Numbered from the stretch's first letter, positions 25,478-34,844 are shown. The stretch is DNA of 64,000 nucleotides from Novosphingobium resinovorum (GCF_027922145.1 NZ_BSFC01000030.1:248001-312000); one strand, 5' to 3'. Notes: generated by a model from the letters alone, not told the origin. A program made the numbers and translations.

Positions 25478-26946
25478 GCTTCACTTTCGTCGGTCTGGTG
25501 CAACTTGTGATCGGCTTCGTGCTGCTGTTCCGCTCGATGCCCGCGATGCTGCTGTTCCTGATGGCTTCGGGCCTGTTCGGCGGGGCGGCGGCGGTGACGG
25601 TGCCGGCGCTGGGCAACAGCTCGATCCCGCCGATCCAGTTCGCGCTTGTCTTCGTTTACTTGCGCGTGCTGATGCCGAGCGGCGGCTATTTCGAACTCTG
25701 GCGCGACGGGGTGAAGGACAACTTCCCGCTCGTGCTCTTCACGCTCTACGGCATGGTCGCCGCGCTGGTCGCACCGCGCATCTTCGCCGGGCAGATCGAC
25801 GTCGCGCCGATGCGCTTCGACGATGCGCGTAGCCTGTTCGATACGGTGCCGTTGAAGCCGACTTCGCAGAACATCACAGCCTGTGTGTACCTCTTGGGTG
25901 CCCTTATGGTCACGTTGAGTGCCTATGTGGCGGTGCGTACGGCGGGCGGAATCGAGGCTCTGGTCAAGGGCGGCGTCGTCATCGGCTGGGTCCACGCGCT
26001 GACCGGCCTGATCGCCTCGCAGACCAAGGGCACCTGGGTGCAGGACGTATTCGCGCTGTTCCGCAACGGCACTTACGCGCAGCTTGATCAGTCTTATCAA
26101 GGGTTTAACCGGGTAGACGGGCTTTTCCCAGAAGCCTCCGGCTGGGCCGCCTTCGCGCTCGGCTGGTTCGTGTTCAACGCCGAGTGCTGGTATCGCTCGG
26201 TCTGGGCACGCCACACCGGCACGGCCGCGCTCCTGCTGGGCGGAGTCCTGTTCCTCAGCACCTCCAGCACCGCCTACGTCGGCCTCGCCTGCTACGCCGC
26301 GTTTTTCGCCGCGCGCGCTGCGCTGTTCCCTGCGGCAGCGCAGCCGCAGCGGCTTCGTCAGGCGGGCTTCGCGCTCGTCGCGCTGGCGTTCATGGTGGCG
26401 GTGGCAATCGCGGTAGTGCCTGGAATGGCAGCGAAAATCGGCCAGATGGTCGTGCATATGACGGTGGACAAGGGCACCAGCGTGTCCGGCCAGCAGCGCC
26501 TGTTCTGGGCGATGCAGGGGGTGACCGCCTTCATCGCCTCGGGCGGGCTCGGCATCGGGCCGGGCAGCTTCCGCTCGTCCAGCCTGTTCATGGCGATCCT
26601 TGGCACGATGGGCGTCATCGGCATCGGCACTTTCGCGTGGTATCTCATCAGCGTGGTACGACCGATCGGCGCCACCGTGGCCGCAAGCGGGCACGAGGCG
26701 ATGATCGCGGTGATGCGCGCCTGCGCGGTCACGGCGCCAATCATCCTGATCCCGGCGGCGGTGTCCTCCCCCAACAGCCACCCGGGCACCAGCTTCGCGA
26801 TCTTCGCAGGCGCCGCGCTCGGCCTCAGGCGGATGATCCCGCACGTGGTGAGGATGCCCGACCTGGCGATGCTGGTCAGCCGCCGCCTGTCCGGCTCTCC
26901 GCCGCAAGCCGTTGTAACTGCCGGGTCTTCCAGAGGGAGCGCCTGA
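25474..26946 (+). CDS. O-antigen ligase/polymerase-like membrane protein (candidate Wzy)
   Basis: A 490-residue protein with about 10-12 hydrophobic segments and a larger polar loop in the second half, as in the Wzy_C/O-antigen ligase group. Its position between a glycosyltransferase and later biosynthetic genes supports a role as the periplasmic polymerase. Overlaps on both sides show operon membership. Sequence conservation in this group is low, so polymerase and ligase roles cannot be separated. Confidence 0.82.
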   Translation: MSFTFVGLVQLVIGFVLLFRSMPAMLLFLMASGLFGGAAAVTVPALGNSSIPPIQFALVFVYLRVLMPSGGYFELWRDGVKDNFPLVLFTLYGMVAALVAPRIFAGQIDVAPMRFDDARSLFDTVPLKPTSQNITACVYLLGALMVTLSAYVAVRTAGGIEALVKGGVVIGWVHALTGLIASQTKGTWVQDVFALFRNGTYAQLDQSYQGFNRVDGLFPEASGWAAFALGWFVFNAECWYRSVWARHTGTAALLLGGVLFLSTSSTAYVGLACYAAFFAARAALFPAAAQPQRLRQAGFALVALAFMVAVAIAVVPGMAAKIGQMVVHMTVDKGTSVSGQQRLFWAMQGVTAFIASGGLGIGPGSFRSSSLFMAILGTMGVIGIGTFAWYLISVVRPIGATVAASGHEAMIAVMRACAVTAPIILIPAAVSSPNSHPGTSFAIFAGAALGLRRMIPHVVRMPDLAMLVSRRLSGSPPQAVVTAGSSRGSA

Positions 26947-27881
26947 TGCATTTCCGATCGATCAACGACCTCTACCGCGATGTCTGGCGTGGCCTTTCCC
27001 GGCTGCCGCAGGACATCGACCTGGTGGTTGGCGTGCCCCGCAGCGGGATGCTGCCCGCCTCGATGGTCGCTCTCGCGCGCAACCTGCCGCTGGCGGACAT
27101 CGATGGTTTTGCGCAAGGGCGGCTGCTCTCCTCCGGACACACCCGGCGCGAGGAAGGGGCCGCTTCCCGGTTCGCCCATGTCCTCGTTATCGATGACAGC
27201 TGCCGCACCGGCGCCTCCATGCAGGAGGCGCGTGCGAAGCTGGCGCACCTCGACTGCCGCATCACCTTCGCGGCGGTCTACGGCGTGCCGGGCAAGTCCG
27301 GCGGCGCCGACTTCGTGTTCGAGACTGTCCCGGAACCACGCGTTTTCGAGTGGAACGTACTCCATCATCCGATCGTCTCGCGCTCCTGCTTCGACATTGA
27401 CGGCGTGCTCTGCGTCGACCCGACCGAGCGCGAGAACGACGACGGCGCCCGCTACCTGAACTTCCTTGCCAGCGCCGTGCCGCTCCACCGCCCGCGCCGA
27501 GAGATCGCGATGCTGGTGACCAGCCGGCTGGAGAAGTACCGTGCGCCGACCGAGGACTGGCTGGACCGTCACGGCGTCCGTTACGGCCAGCTCCGGATGC
27601 TCGACCTCCCCGACGCCGCCGCGCGGCGGCGCCTGCGGGCACACGGCAGTTTCAAGGCGGAGGTTTACCGCGAAGCCGCCTGCGACCTGTTCGTGGAGAG
27701 CGAACTGCCGCAGGCCCGCGACATTGCGCGGCTGTCCGGCAAACCCGTGCTCAGCCTTCAGGACCCGCAGATGCTGATGCCGGGGATGATGAACCCGCAG
27801 GCGATCCGCCATACGCTGGCTCCGCACCGGTTCCGCGCGCGTGTCGGCCGGATGGTCTCGCGCGTGCTGCGAGCAGGGTAG
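26946..27881 (+). CDS. phosphoribosyltransferase-like domain fused to a HAD-like domain
   Basis: A 311-residue fusion. The N-terminal type I phosphoribosyltransferase fold has the PRPP loop HVLVIDDSCRTGASM (about residues 79-93). The second domain carries a HAD-like nucleophile motif SCFDIDGVLC (about 147-156). The start overlaps the preceding stop (TGATG). Such proteins occur in some polysaccharide loci but their reaction is undefined. Making or removing a phosphoribosyl group on a precursor is one possibility. The domain call is visible; the role is open. Confidence 0.75.
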   Translation: MHFRSINDLYRDVWRGLSRLPQDIDLVVGVPRSGMLPASMVALARNLPLADIDGFAQGRLLSSGHTRREEGAASRFAHVLVIDDSCRTGASMQEARAKLAHLDCRITFAAVYGVPGKSGGADFVFETVPEPRVFEWNVLHHPIVSRSCFDIDGVLCVDPTERENDDGARYLNFLASAVPLHRPRREIAMLVTSRLEKYRAPTEDWLDRHGVRYGQLRMLDLPDAAARRRLRAHGSFKAEVYREAACDLFVESELPQARDIARLSGKPVLSLQDPQMLMPGMMNPQAIRHTLAPHRFRARVGRMVSRVLRAG

Positions 27882-27883
27882 CG

Positions 27884-28981
27884 GTGAAGCACCAGCCGGT
27901 GATCGATGCAGGGAGCGACGGGGCTGCGACGCCCCGCCATTCGCATCGGCGGCAGGTCTTCGTACCGGGTGATCTGCACAATCTCGGCGACCTCAAGCTG
28001 GTGCTGCAGAACCTTGCGGTCTCGCGAGGGGAGGGCGGAGCGGTGCGGTACTGGGCGCGGCTCCCCGCAGCGATCGTCAGGCAGGTCGAGGAGGCAGGCG
28101 GCGAACTCACGCCGGGCAAGCGCCTGCTTGACTTCGCGGGCCGGGCCTTCGGGACCGATCTCGTGATTGGCGGCGGCCAGATCGTGCGGGACAACGTGTC
28201 GATCGCGTCGATGTTCGGCCTTGCACTGGCCGCCGTAAGCGCACGCGCGGGCGGCGGGCGCGTGGTCACGCGGGGGCTTGGGGTGAGTGTGATCCGTTCA
28301 CGCTCCCGGCGTTTTCTCTGGCGCATGGTGCTGCGACGCTGTGCCGTGGTGAACGTGCGCGATGCGGCTTCCGCGCGTAATCTGGCCGATCTGCTGCCGG
28401 GCAAGGCGGTGGCGGTCCTCGCCGACATGGTGTTCCTGCCGATCGGCGCCTATGTCGAAGCCGAACGCGGGCCGGTCGCGCGTTGGATCGTGGTGGCGCC
28501 TTGCGACGACGGCAGCGAGCGCCGCTCGCTTGACGGCGCCGCGCTCGATGCGGTGCTCGATGCAGCGCAGGCGGCATTGCCCGACGCGCGGGTCGCCATT
28601 GCCTGCCACGACCCGCGCGAATCGATGGACAAGGTGTCCGCTGCCCGTCTCGCAGGCCGCTGGCAGGGGCGTGAGCCCCATGTCTTCGACAGTTTCGAAC
28701 TGGAAACCCTGACGCAGCTCTATCGCGACGCCGCCCTGGTGGTGACGAACCGGCTGCATTCGCTGATCTTCGCGATCCTCGCCGATGCGCCCGCGCTGGC
28801 GATCGAGGACGGCACGGCCAAGGTCCGTGTCGTGGCCGACGACTTCGCGATCCCCCTGATCGGCCGTGAGGAGGCGGGCAAGGCCGGAGCCAAAGTCGCG
28901 GCGGCGCTGGCGTTCGATGTCGCGGCCCGGGCGCAAGTCCGGCAGGAACTCGGGCGCAGGGCGGCGCTCAACCTCGATTGA
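27884..28981 (+). CDS. polysaccharide pyruvyl transferase family protein
   Basis: A 365-residue protein of the PF04230-type family. GDLHNLGDLKLVLQNLA lies near residues 29-45, a GGGQIVRDN motif at about 97, and the conserved TNRLHSLIFA with its His at about 290. The family adds pyruvate ketals from PEP to sugar residues and thereby gives the polymer acid charge. The start is GTG, 2 nt after the previous stop. Some relatives are not pyruvyltransferases, so the activity is family-based. Confidence 0.82.
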   Translation: MKHQPVIDAGSDGAATPRHSHRRQVFVPGDLHNLGDLKLVLQNLAVSRGEGGAVRYWARLPAAIVRQVEEAGGELTPGKRLLDFAGRAFGTDLVIGGGQIVRDNVSIASMFGLALAAVSARAGGGRVVTRGLGVSVIRSRSRRFLWRMVLRRCAVVNVRDAASARNLADLLPGKAVAVLADMVFLPIGAYVEAERGPVARWIVVAPCDDGSERRSLDGAALDAVLDAAQAALPDARVAIACHDPRESMDKVSAARLAGRWQGREPHVFDSFELETLTQLYRDAALVVTNRLHSLIFAILADAPALAIEDGTAKVRVVADDFAIPLIGREEAGKAGAKVAAALAFDVAARAQVRQELGRRAALNLD

Positions 28982-28996
28982 TACCCGAAAGGGCTA
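28982..28996. promoter_or_regulatory. exopolysaccharide box 2
   Basis: TACCCGAAAGGGCTA directly follows the pyruvyltransferase stop. It matches the CCGAAAGGG-TA pattern of the box at 19971-19987 with the same 4-bp centre. It lies about 150 bp upstream of the hydrolase start. Its regulatory role is inference from repetition. Confidence 0.4.
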
Positions 28997-29134
28997 ATCC
29001 CGCTGCGCCGCCGCTCGCCCGCCGTGGCACTTTCCGTCCAGGCGGGGAGACGGCATCACGGCACCGTGCAGTATCCCGCTGCCTCGACATCGGCGCGGCC
29101 GTCAGGCCCTGCACGATTCCCGGTGGTCCGGGTG

Positions 29135-30274
29135 ATGCGCGCGATGACGGCGATCGTCGCAGCTGTCGGCCTGTGCTCCTATGCACTGCCTGCCGCCGTG
29201 CGCGCGCCGGTCTCCGTGGCGGCCCGATCCGGGCCGATGATGCTCCGCAATCCGGTCGTGAAGCCACCATTCGGTTCCGCCGCACCGGCGGCCGATACCG
29301 CCGGCTCACCCGAAAAGGCGCACTTGCTCAACGATGCGCGGCGTTTCGATGCGCCTCCGGGCCTCGCGAAGCCCTTCGCCTTCGCGGGCGGGAACGAGGA
29401 CCACGTGCGAGCAGTCACGTGCCTTGCTGCGGCGGGCTGGTACGAGGCGGGCGACGATGCTGCGGGGGAGCGTGCGGTGATGCAGGTGGTGCTCAACCGC
29501 GTGCGCCACGGGGTCTACCCGGCGAGCGTTTGCGGCGTGGTGTTCCAGGGTTCCGAACTATCGACCGGCTGCCAGTTCACTTTCACCTGCGACGGCGCGA
29601 TGACGCGGCGGCCAGCGCCCGAAGCCTGGCGGCGTGCGCGGGTTCTCGCAGCGGCGGCGCTGTCCGGAGCGGTGGACCCGGCGGTGGGCGATGCCACGCA
29701 TTACCATGCGGACTACGTCTATCCCTACTGGGCGCCGAGCCTCACGAAAGTCGCGCAGGTCGGCGCGCATGTGTTCTACCGGTTCGCCGGTGGACATCTG
29801 ATCCGCCCGAATGCGCCGGAGCCCGTGATCGAGCGGCTCGGGACACTCATGAGATCGGAGCAGGCAGAAGTCGAAACCACCGCAGCGTCCTTGCCTGCCG
29901 TCACGGAGCCCGCATTCGCCGCCGCACATCCGTCCGTCATGGCAGGGAACCCCGGCGGTGTTCAGGGTGACGCGATACTTCTCTCCATCGATCCGGCGAT
30001 GCCTCCGGGACGGTGGGCGATGGATGCGCTTTCTCGCTGTGCGGGCAAGGCCAGTTGCCGTGTCGTCGCCTGGTCCTCTCCCGCAATGCTGGAGGCCAAC
30101 CGCCTGCGGTCGCCGTCCCAGCGCGACCTTCCGGTCTTCGTCTTCATCCGCGACCCGGCGAGCCACCGCGACCTGGCGCTGTGGGATTGCTCCGCCGTGA
30201 CCCGTCCGGATATGCGGCAATGCCTGCCGCCCGACCGCGTCGCCGTCCAGAGACTGCTCCATACTCCGCTTTAA
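29135..30274 (+). CDS. SleB/CwlJ-type cell-wall hydrolase
   Basis: A 379-residue exported protein. A signal peptide (MRAMTAIVAAVGLCSYALPA) precedes a linker and a hydrolase_2 domain (about residues 90-230). That domain shows the family pattern of a Glu in AGWYEAGDDAAGERAVMQVV and NRVRH, plus a GCQFTFTCDG segment. An uncharacterised C-terminal domain of about 150 residues follows. The ATG at 29135 begins the signal peptide; a GTG at 29024 in frame is possible. It probably remodels peptidoglycan to let the export complex pass, or cleaves the polymer (inference). Confidence 0.8.
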   Translation: MRAMTAIVAAVGLCSYALPAAVRAPVSVAARSGPMMLRNPVVKPPFGSAAPAADTAGSPEKAHLLNDARRFDAPPGLAKPFAFAGGNEDHVRAVTCLAAAGWYEAGDDAAGERAVMQVVLNRVRHGVYPASVCGVVFQGSELSTGCQFTFTCDGAMTRRPAPEAWRRARVLAAAALSGAVDPAVGDATHYHADYVYPYWAPSLTKVAQVGAHVFYRFAGGHLIRPNAPEPVIERLGTLMRSEQAEVETTAASLPAVTEPAFAAAHPSVMAGNPGGVQGDAILLSIDPAMPPGRWAMDALSRCAGKASCRVVAWSSPAMLEANRLRSPSQRDLPVFVFIRDPASHRDLALWDCSAVTRPDMRQCLPPDRVAVQRLLHTPL

Positions 30275-30412
30275 GGTTAAGAAACCGTCAGATTTCCTGC
30301 TCCCGTGCGGACCGGCGCAAGCCCGGGGCCGCGCGTCCCGTTGCGCCTTCCGGAGGGTATGATCGCCCGATATGCGGCCGATCCGGATTCGCCCTCTGGA
30401 GCAACGACAATA

Positions 30413-31345
30413 ATGTCCGAATACGGTTTCCCTCTCTCTCGACGTCACCTGATCGGCGCGCTTGCGACCGCTCCCCTCCTTCCTTCCATCGCACGGGGCG
30501 CTACCCCTTCCATCAGCCGGCTGATGGTGCAGGGGCGTCCGCAAGACACCCAATCGCCTTACAAGCTGGCTAACATATTGCCTGCGCTCGACAAGCTGGG
30601 CGGCGTGCGCAAGATGCGCTGCCGCGAGCCTTACAGCGGAACCGCAGGCTGGGCGACTTACGTGGGCCTCGCAAGGGCGGGCGTGCGGTTCTGCTTCACG
30701 CTTTCGGTGCGGGACATCCGCAAGAGCATCGCCGACATGAAGGCGTTCGTGGCGACCGTTCCCAATTCGATCTTCGCCATCGAGTTTCCCAACGAGCCGG
30801 ATCTCAATCCGGTCACCTACAATGGCGTGACCGACAAGCGCATGGGCTTCCGCACCGGCAATGCACCGGCGCTGATGGCGTTCATCAAGGACTTCCACGC
30901 CGCCATCAAGGTGGACCCGGTGCTGCGCTCGATCCCGCTGGTCGCCAGCAACGACTTCATGCAGGCGCAGCAGGCGCCGTACACCGACTTGGCCAATTCC
31001 CACATCTACCCGACGCCGCCGTCCGACGTCGCCGGGCGCGTGGCGGGGTTCAAGCAGAAGGTGGTCGAGAGCAAGACTACCCAGGGCATCATCACCGAGT
31101 GGGGCCGCACGACCGGGGGAAGCGCCAGCAACAATACCTCGCCGCCGGTCACGATCGCCCAGCAGGCGACGTTGCTGGCGTCCGACGTCAAGACCGCGAT
31201 GGCGCAGTCCTACGTCCACACGATCAGCATCTACGAGCTGTTCTGCTGGAAGGGCACGAGCGAGATCACCAATTTCGGCCTGTTCAACAACGACCTGACT
31301 CCGCGCCCGGCGGTGGCGGCGATCCGTTCCGCGGTAGGCGCGTGA
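30413..31345 (+). CDS. exported glycoside hydrolase-like protein (clan GH-A type)
   Basis: A 310-residue protein with a Tat-like leader (SRRHLIGALATAPLL). The body shows a TIM-barrel glycosidase pattern: acid/base Asn-Glu in FAIEFPNEPDLNP (Glu128) and a candidate nucleophile in GIITEWGRT (Glu229), about 100 residues apart as in clan GH-A enzymes. The ATG at 30413 has GGAG 11 nt upstream. It ends the plus-strand exopolysaccharide operon. Such enzymes commonly trim or depolymerise the polymer. The family number cannot be assigned from sequence alone. Confidence 0.75.
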   Translation: MSEYGFPLSRRHLIGALATAPLLPSIARGATPSISRLMVQGRPQDTQSPYKLANILPALDKLGGVRKMRCREPYSGTAGWATYVGLARAGVRFCFTLSVRDIRKSIADMKAFVATVPNSIFAIEFPNEPDLNPVTYNGVTDKRMGFRTGNAPALMAFIKDFHAAIKVDPVLRSIPLVASNDFMQAQQAPYTDLANSHIYPTPPSDVAGRVAGFKQKVVESKTTQGIITEWGRTTGGSASNNTSPPVTIAQQATLLASDVKTAMAQSYVHTISIYELFCWKGTSEITNFGLFNNDLTPRPAVAAIRSAVGA

Positions 31346-31348
31346 GGA

Positions 31349-32848
31349 TCAGGCCCCGGTTATCGCCGGGGCCGTCCGTCCTTTCCTGAAGCGGGCGAAG
31401 GCGGTGCGTGCGAGGCCTAGCAGTTCGGCCTCCGCGCCCGCACTTCGTCCGCTGCCGATCCATAGCAGGTGAAGCGTGCCGAGGTAGGTCAGCGCGCCCA
31501 AGGGTGCGAGCACGGCGATGCGTGCGATGGGCACGGCGCCGACCTGCAGCAGTTCGTGGTCGGCGGCGAGTACCGCAGCGGCCATGACGCCCACGGCCGC
31601 GACCGTGCGGCGATGCGCCTTCATCTGGTCGAGGACCGACAGTCCCGTCAGCTTCGTGACGAGCGCGGAGGTGATGAACAGGCCCAGTACCGAACTCAGC
31701 AGTCGTCCCCAGACCAGCCCCATCAGGCCCCAGCCCATCAGCCCGACCGTCACGCAGGGCACGCGCAGTGCCAGTCCCCAGACGTCGCGCACGAACAGCG
31801 TGCGGGTGGCCCCTTCGGCCATGGCCAGCGGGCGCGATCCGGTCACCAGCGTCTGCAGCGCGTAGCTGAAGCCGATCACCTGGATCAGCGGCACCGTTAT
31901 CAGCCATTTCTGCCCGAGCGCCACGCGCACCATCGGGTCGGCGAGCAACATGAAGCCGACCGCGATCGGCAAGGCGACGATGCCGATCGCGCCTTGCGCG
32001 GTCTGATAGGCGGAGCGCAGCCGGGCGCGGTCGCCCTGCATGCGGGCGAAGCTGGGGAACAGGGTCTGGACCAGCGGCGTCGTCGCCTCGCGGCTCGGGA
32101 TGGCGGAGACGTTGTCGGCCATCGAATAGGCGCCCAGCTGCGCGGTCGGCAGGAACAGGCCGATCACCAGCTGGTCGAAGCGCCAGTTCACCACGTTCAT
32201 CACCTGGCCGAGGAACAGCCAGCTGGAGAAGCCCAGCAGGTCGCGCGAACGCGACAGGGTGAAGCGCGGGCGGTAAGGCACGACGAGGTAGCTCAGCACC
32301 GTGCCCAGCGCGCCGCCGATCGCCGACCCCACCACGATAGCCCAGTAGTTGCGCAGCCACAGTGCCAGCCCCACGGAGATCGCCAGCGCCGACAGCTTCT
32401 GCACGATCTGCAGCATGATCATCGGCCGGAAATTCATCGCCCGCATCCGCAGCGAAACGAGCGGATTGGTGAGCCCCGCCAGTGCGCCGGTGATGCCCGA
32501 CAGCACGAAGAGCGGCGCCAGCCTGTCGTCGCCGTAGAGCCGGGCCAGCGGTTCGGACGCCAGCGCGAAGCCGCCAGCGATGAGGGCCGCGCGCAGCAAC
32601 GACATGGTCCAGGCGCTGTCGATGTGCGCGGGCGTCACCTCGTCGCGCTGGATGAGGGCCGATCCGACCGAAAGCTCGGTCAGCGCGACCAGTACGCCCA
32701 GCACCGTCGTGCAGATGGCGACGAGGCCGAAGTCCTGCGGCGTGAGCAGCCGCGCCAGCACGACCAGCGCGCCTAGGTTGGCGAGGTTAGTGGCTATCCG
32801 CGTTGCCCCCAGGGCTGCGGCGCCGCGCGCTACACCGACTTTGCTCAT
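31349..32848 (-). CDS. Wzx-type polysaccharide flippase
   Basis: A 499-residue MATE/MOP-superfamily protein with about 12-14 membrane segments. The N-terminal GATRIATNLANLGALVVLARLLTPQDFG pattern, written here in parts (ATRIATNLANLGALV then LARLLTPQDFG), is typical of lipopolysaccharide biosynthesis flippases. It moves lipid-linked repeat units across the inner membrane. It is the last gene of the minus-strand operon and overlaps the preceding glycosyltransferase (ATGA). The final codons overlap a strong hairpin at 31352-31373. Confidence 0.9.
   Translation of the reverse strand: MSKVGVARGAAALGATRIATNLANLGALVVLARLLTPQDFGLVAICTTVLGVLVALTELSVGSALIQRDEVTPAHIDSAWTMSLLRAALIAGGFALASEPLARLYGDDRLAPLFVLSGITGALAGLTNPLVSLRMRAMNFRPMIMLQIVQKLSALAISVGLALWLRNYWAIVVGSAIGGALGTVLSYLVVPYRPRFTLSRSRDLLGFSSWLFLGQVMNVVNWRFDQLVIGLFLPTAQLGAYSMADNVSAIPSREATTPLVQTLFPSFARMQGDRARLRSAYQTAQGAIGIVALPIAVGFMLLADPMVRVALGQKWLITVPLIQVIGFSYALQTLVTGSRPLAMAEGATRTLFVRDVWGLALRVPCVTVGLMGWGLMGLVWGRLLSSVLGLFITSALVTKLTGLSVLDQMKAHRRTVAAVGVMAAAVLAADHELLQVGAVPIARIAVLAPLGALTYLGTLHLLWIGSGRSAGAEAELLGLARTAFARFRKGRTAPAITGA
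31352..31373. terminator. hairpin at the junction of two convergent operons
   Basis: GGCCCCGG and CCGGGGCC form a perfect 8-bp stem with a 6-nt loop. It is embedded in the last codons of the flippase gene, 7 bp past the hydrolase stop. Bidirectional termination is likely from position; no T-tract is visible. Confidence 0.6.
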
Positions 32849-33753
32849 GCGGCGCTGGCCGGGCGTGGTTGGCGCAGGTCGTCCCAGATGCCGCGTGTGG
32901 TGCGCCAGCCGACCGCCAGTGCCCGCTTGCTCGGGGCTTGAAGAAAGGAGCGCAGGATCAGCCACAGCGCCGCGCCGTTGCTGCCGAAGCGGCGCTTGAT
33001 CTCGGCTTCCACCAGCTTGTGCTGCGACCGGATGCGCGCCCGTTCGCCCGCACGCTCGACGTCGGCGAGGAGGTTGGCGAAGATGGCGCGGTGGCCGGAG
33101 AGCACCTTGTTCATGTTGGTCGTGATCCGCTCGTGCGGGCCACAGTTGAACCGCACCAGCGGCAGGCGCGCAACCCCCATGGGTCCGATACGGCGCAAAC
33201 GGAACCACAAGTCCCAGTCCTGGCAGCTTGGCAGCTCCGGATTGAACCCGGTTGCCTCCTGCAGCGCCGATCGCCGGATCACCGCGCCCGACGTGCTGCC
33301 GAGGCCATTGGCGCAGCGCAAGTCGAGCAGCGAGGGATTGTCGCGCGGCCGGTGGATCTTCTCCACCTTGATGCCGACGAGGCGAAATCCGCAGAACAGG
33401 CCGACCAGATCGGGCCTTTCTTCCAGCAGTGCGAACTGGCGCTCCAGCTTTTCCGGCTCCCAGGCATCGTCGGAATCGAGGAAGGCGACCCATTCCGAGC
33501 GTGCCCGCGCGATCCCGGCATTGCGCGCGACATTGGCGCCGCCGTGCTGCATCTCGACCAGTTCGATAGCCGGATCGTCCTGCGCCAGCGTGCGGACCCA
33601 TTCGATCGTGCCGTCGGTAGAGCCGTCGTCGACGATGAAGATCCGCGCGACCGGCAGGGTCTGCGCCTTTATGCTGGCGATGGCTCCGGGCAGCAGGTCG
33701 CGGCGGTTGTAGGTCGGGATCACCACGTCGATGGTCGGGCCTGCGTGCTTCAT
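32845..33753 (-). CDS. GT2-family glycosyltransferase
   Basis: A 302-residue GT-A enzyme. IDVVIPTYNRRDLLPGAI (about residues 8-25), IVDDGSTDGT and the metal-binding DSDD in FLDSDDAWEPEK (about 94) are clear. A typical acceptor-loop QDW motif (PSCQDWDLWFRL) follows. AGGAGG stands 8 nt before the ATG at 33753. It is coupled by ATGA overlaps on both sides. Donor sugar unknown. Confidence 0.9.
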   Translation of the reverse strand: MKHAGPTIDVVIPTYNRRDLLPGAIASIKAQTLPVARIFIVDDGSTDGTIEWVRTLAQDDPAIELVEMQHGGANVARNAGIARARSEWVAFLDSDDAWEPEKLERQFALLEERPDLVGLFCGFRLVGIKVEKIHRPRDNPSLLDLRCANGLGSTSGAVIRRSALQEATGFNPELPSCQDWDLWFRLRRIGPMGVARLPLVRFNCGPHERITTNMNKVLSGHRAIFANLLADVERAGERARIRSQHKLVEAEIKRRFGSNGAALWLILRSFLQAPSKRALAVGWRTTRGIWDDLRQPRPASAA

Positions 33754-34844
33754 CGCGGCTGTCCTCCTGAAACCTGTTTGATGACGTCCATCAGGCCCGA
33801 TCCCGCCGCCTTCCAGGTGAAGCGCGCGGCGCGGCGGCGACCCTGTGCGATCTTGAAGGCGCGCAGGGCGGGATCGCTGCGCAGGCGCACGATGGCCTCG
33901 GCCCACTCGTCCGGGCGGTCGGTGCCGGCGTAGATCGCGGCGTCTCCGCAAGCCTCGGGGATCGCGCCGGCCGGGCTGGCGACGACGGGGCAGTCGCACA
34001 GCATCGCTTCGAGCGGGGGGAGTCCGAAGCCTTCGGTGCGCGAGGGAAACAGGATCGCCACCGCGCCGCCGAGAAGACTCTTGAGTTCGCCGTCATCAGG
34101 CCGTCCGGCAAAGATCGTGCCCTCGGGCGGACGGAGGCCCGATGCGGCGAGCGCCTCGCGCTGCGGGCCGACGACCACCAGCCGGGTCGGGGCGGCGGCG
34201 CCGGAGGAGAAGGCGTCGAAGACGACCGCGTTGTTCTTGTAAGCCTTGGGGCTGCCGAACAGGACGGCGTAGCTCCCCGGTATCAGGCCAAGGCGTTCGC
34301 GCAGGCCGTTGTCCTCGGCCGCGTCGAGGATGTGGTCGGCCCCGTTGGCGATGACGCGCGTGCGCCCCTGATCGGCGATGGCATGCTGGTGCAGCAGGCG
34401 GCGGGAGAATTCCGAGACGGTCAGCGTCGCCTTGCTCGATCGCCCCAGCAGCGGCGTCAACCAGCGATAGCCGATCCGCTGGCGGGCCGGATAGCCGCAG
34501 TCGGAGAACAGGAACTGCACGTCATGGATCATCGTGATCTTGTTGCGGTGGGCGATCGGCGCGAGGTTGGCGAGGTTCACCAGCACCCCGTCGCGGCTCG
34601 CCAGCGGCAGGATGACCTGTTCCCAGAACTGGTCGGTTCGCGCGTAGTCGCGCCGCTCTATGGCTTGTAGTGGCGGCACCCAGTCGGCTTTTGTCGCCGT
34701 CATCAGATAGGCGCGGGGCCGGTGTTCAAAGGGGATCAGCGCCAGCATGCGGTCACACTCGCGGATCAGCCGGTCGGCGACGCGGTGGACGCCGTTCAGC
34801 CCGCCGGAATAGAATTTGCCGTTGAAGTAGATGGGGCGCGGCAT
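33750..34844 (-). CDS. GT4-family glycosyltransferase
   Basis: A 364-residue GT-B enzyme. The N-terminal region (YFNGKFYSGGLNGVHRVADR) suits sugar-acceptor binding. The C-terminal half has YAVLFGSPKAYKNNAVVFDA and an E-x7-E motif in RTEGFGLPPLEAMLCDCP. The ATG at 34844 lies 2 nt after the upstream stop; a GTG at 34850 overlapping that stop is possible. Its homolog at 41346 shares the FINGRFL-type start and probably uses a related donor. Confidence 0.88.
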   Translation of the reverse strand: MPRPIYFNGKFYSGGLNGVHRVADRLIRECDRMLALIPFEHRPRAYLMTATKADWVPPLQAIERRDYARTDQFWEQVILPLASRDGVLVNLANLAPIAHRNKITMIHDVQFLFSDCGYPARQRIGYRWLTPLLGRSSKATLTVSEFSRRLLHQHAIADQGRTRVIANGADHILDAAEDNGLRERLGLIPGSYAVLFGSPKAYKNNAVVFDAFSSGAAAPTRLVVVGPQREALAASGLRPPEGTIFAGRPDDGELKSLLGGAVAILFPSRTEGFGLPPLEAMLCDCPVVASPAGAIPEACGDAAIYAGTDRPDEWAEAIVRLRSDPALRAFKIAQGRRRAARFTWKAAGSGLMDVIKQVSGGQPR

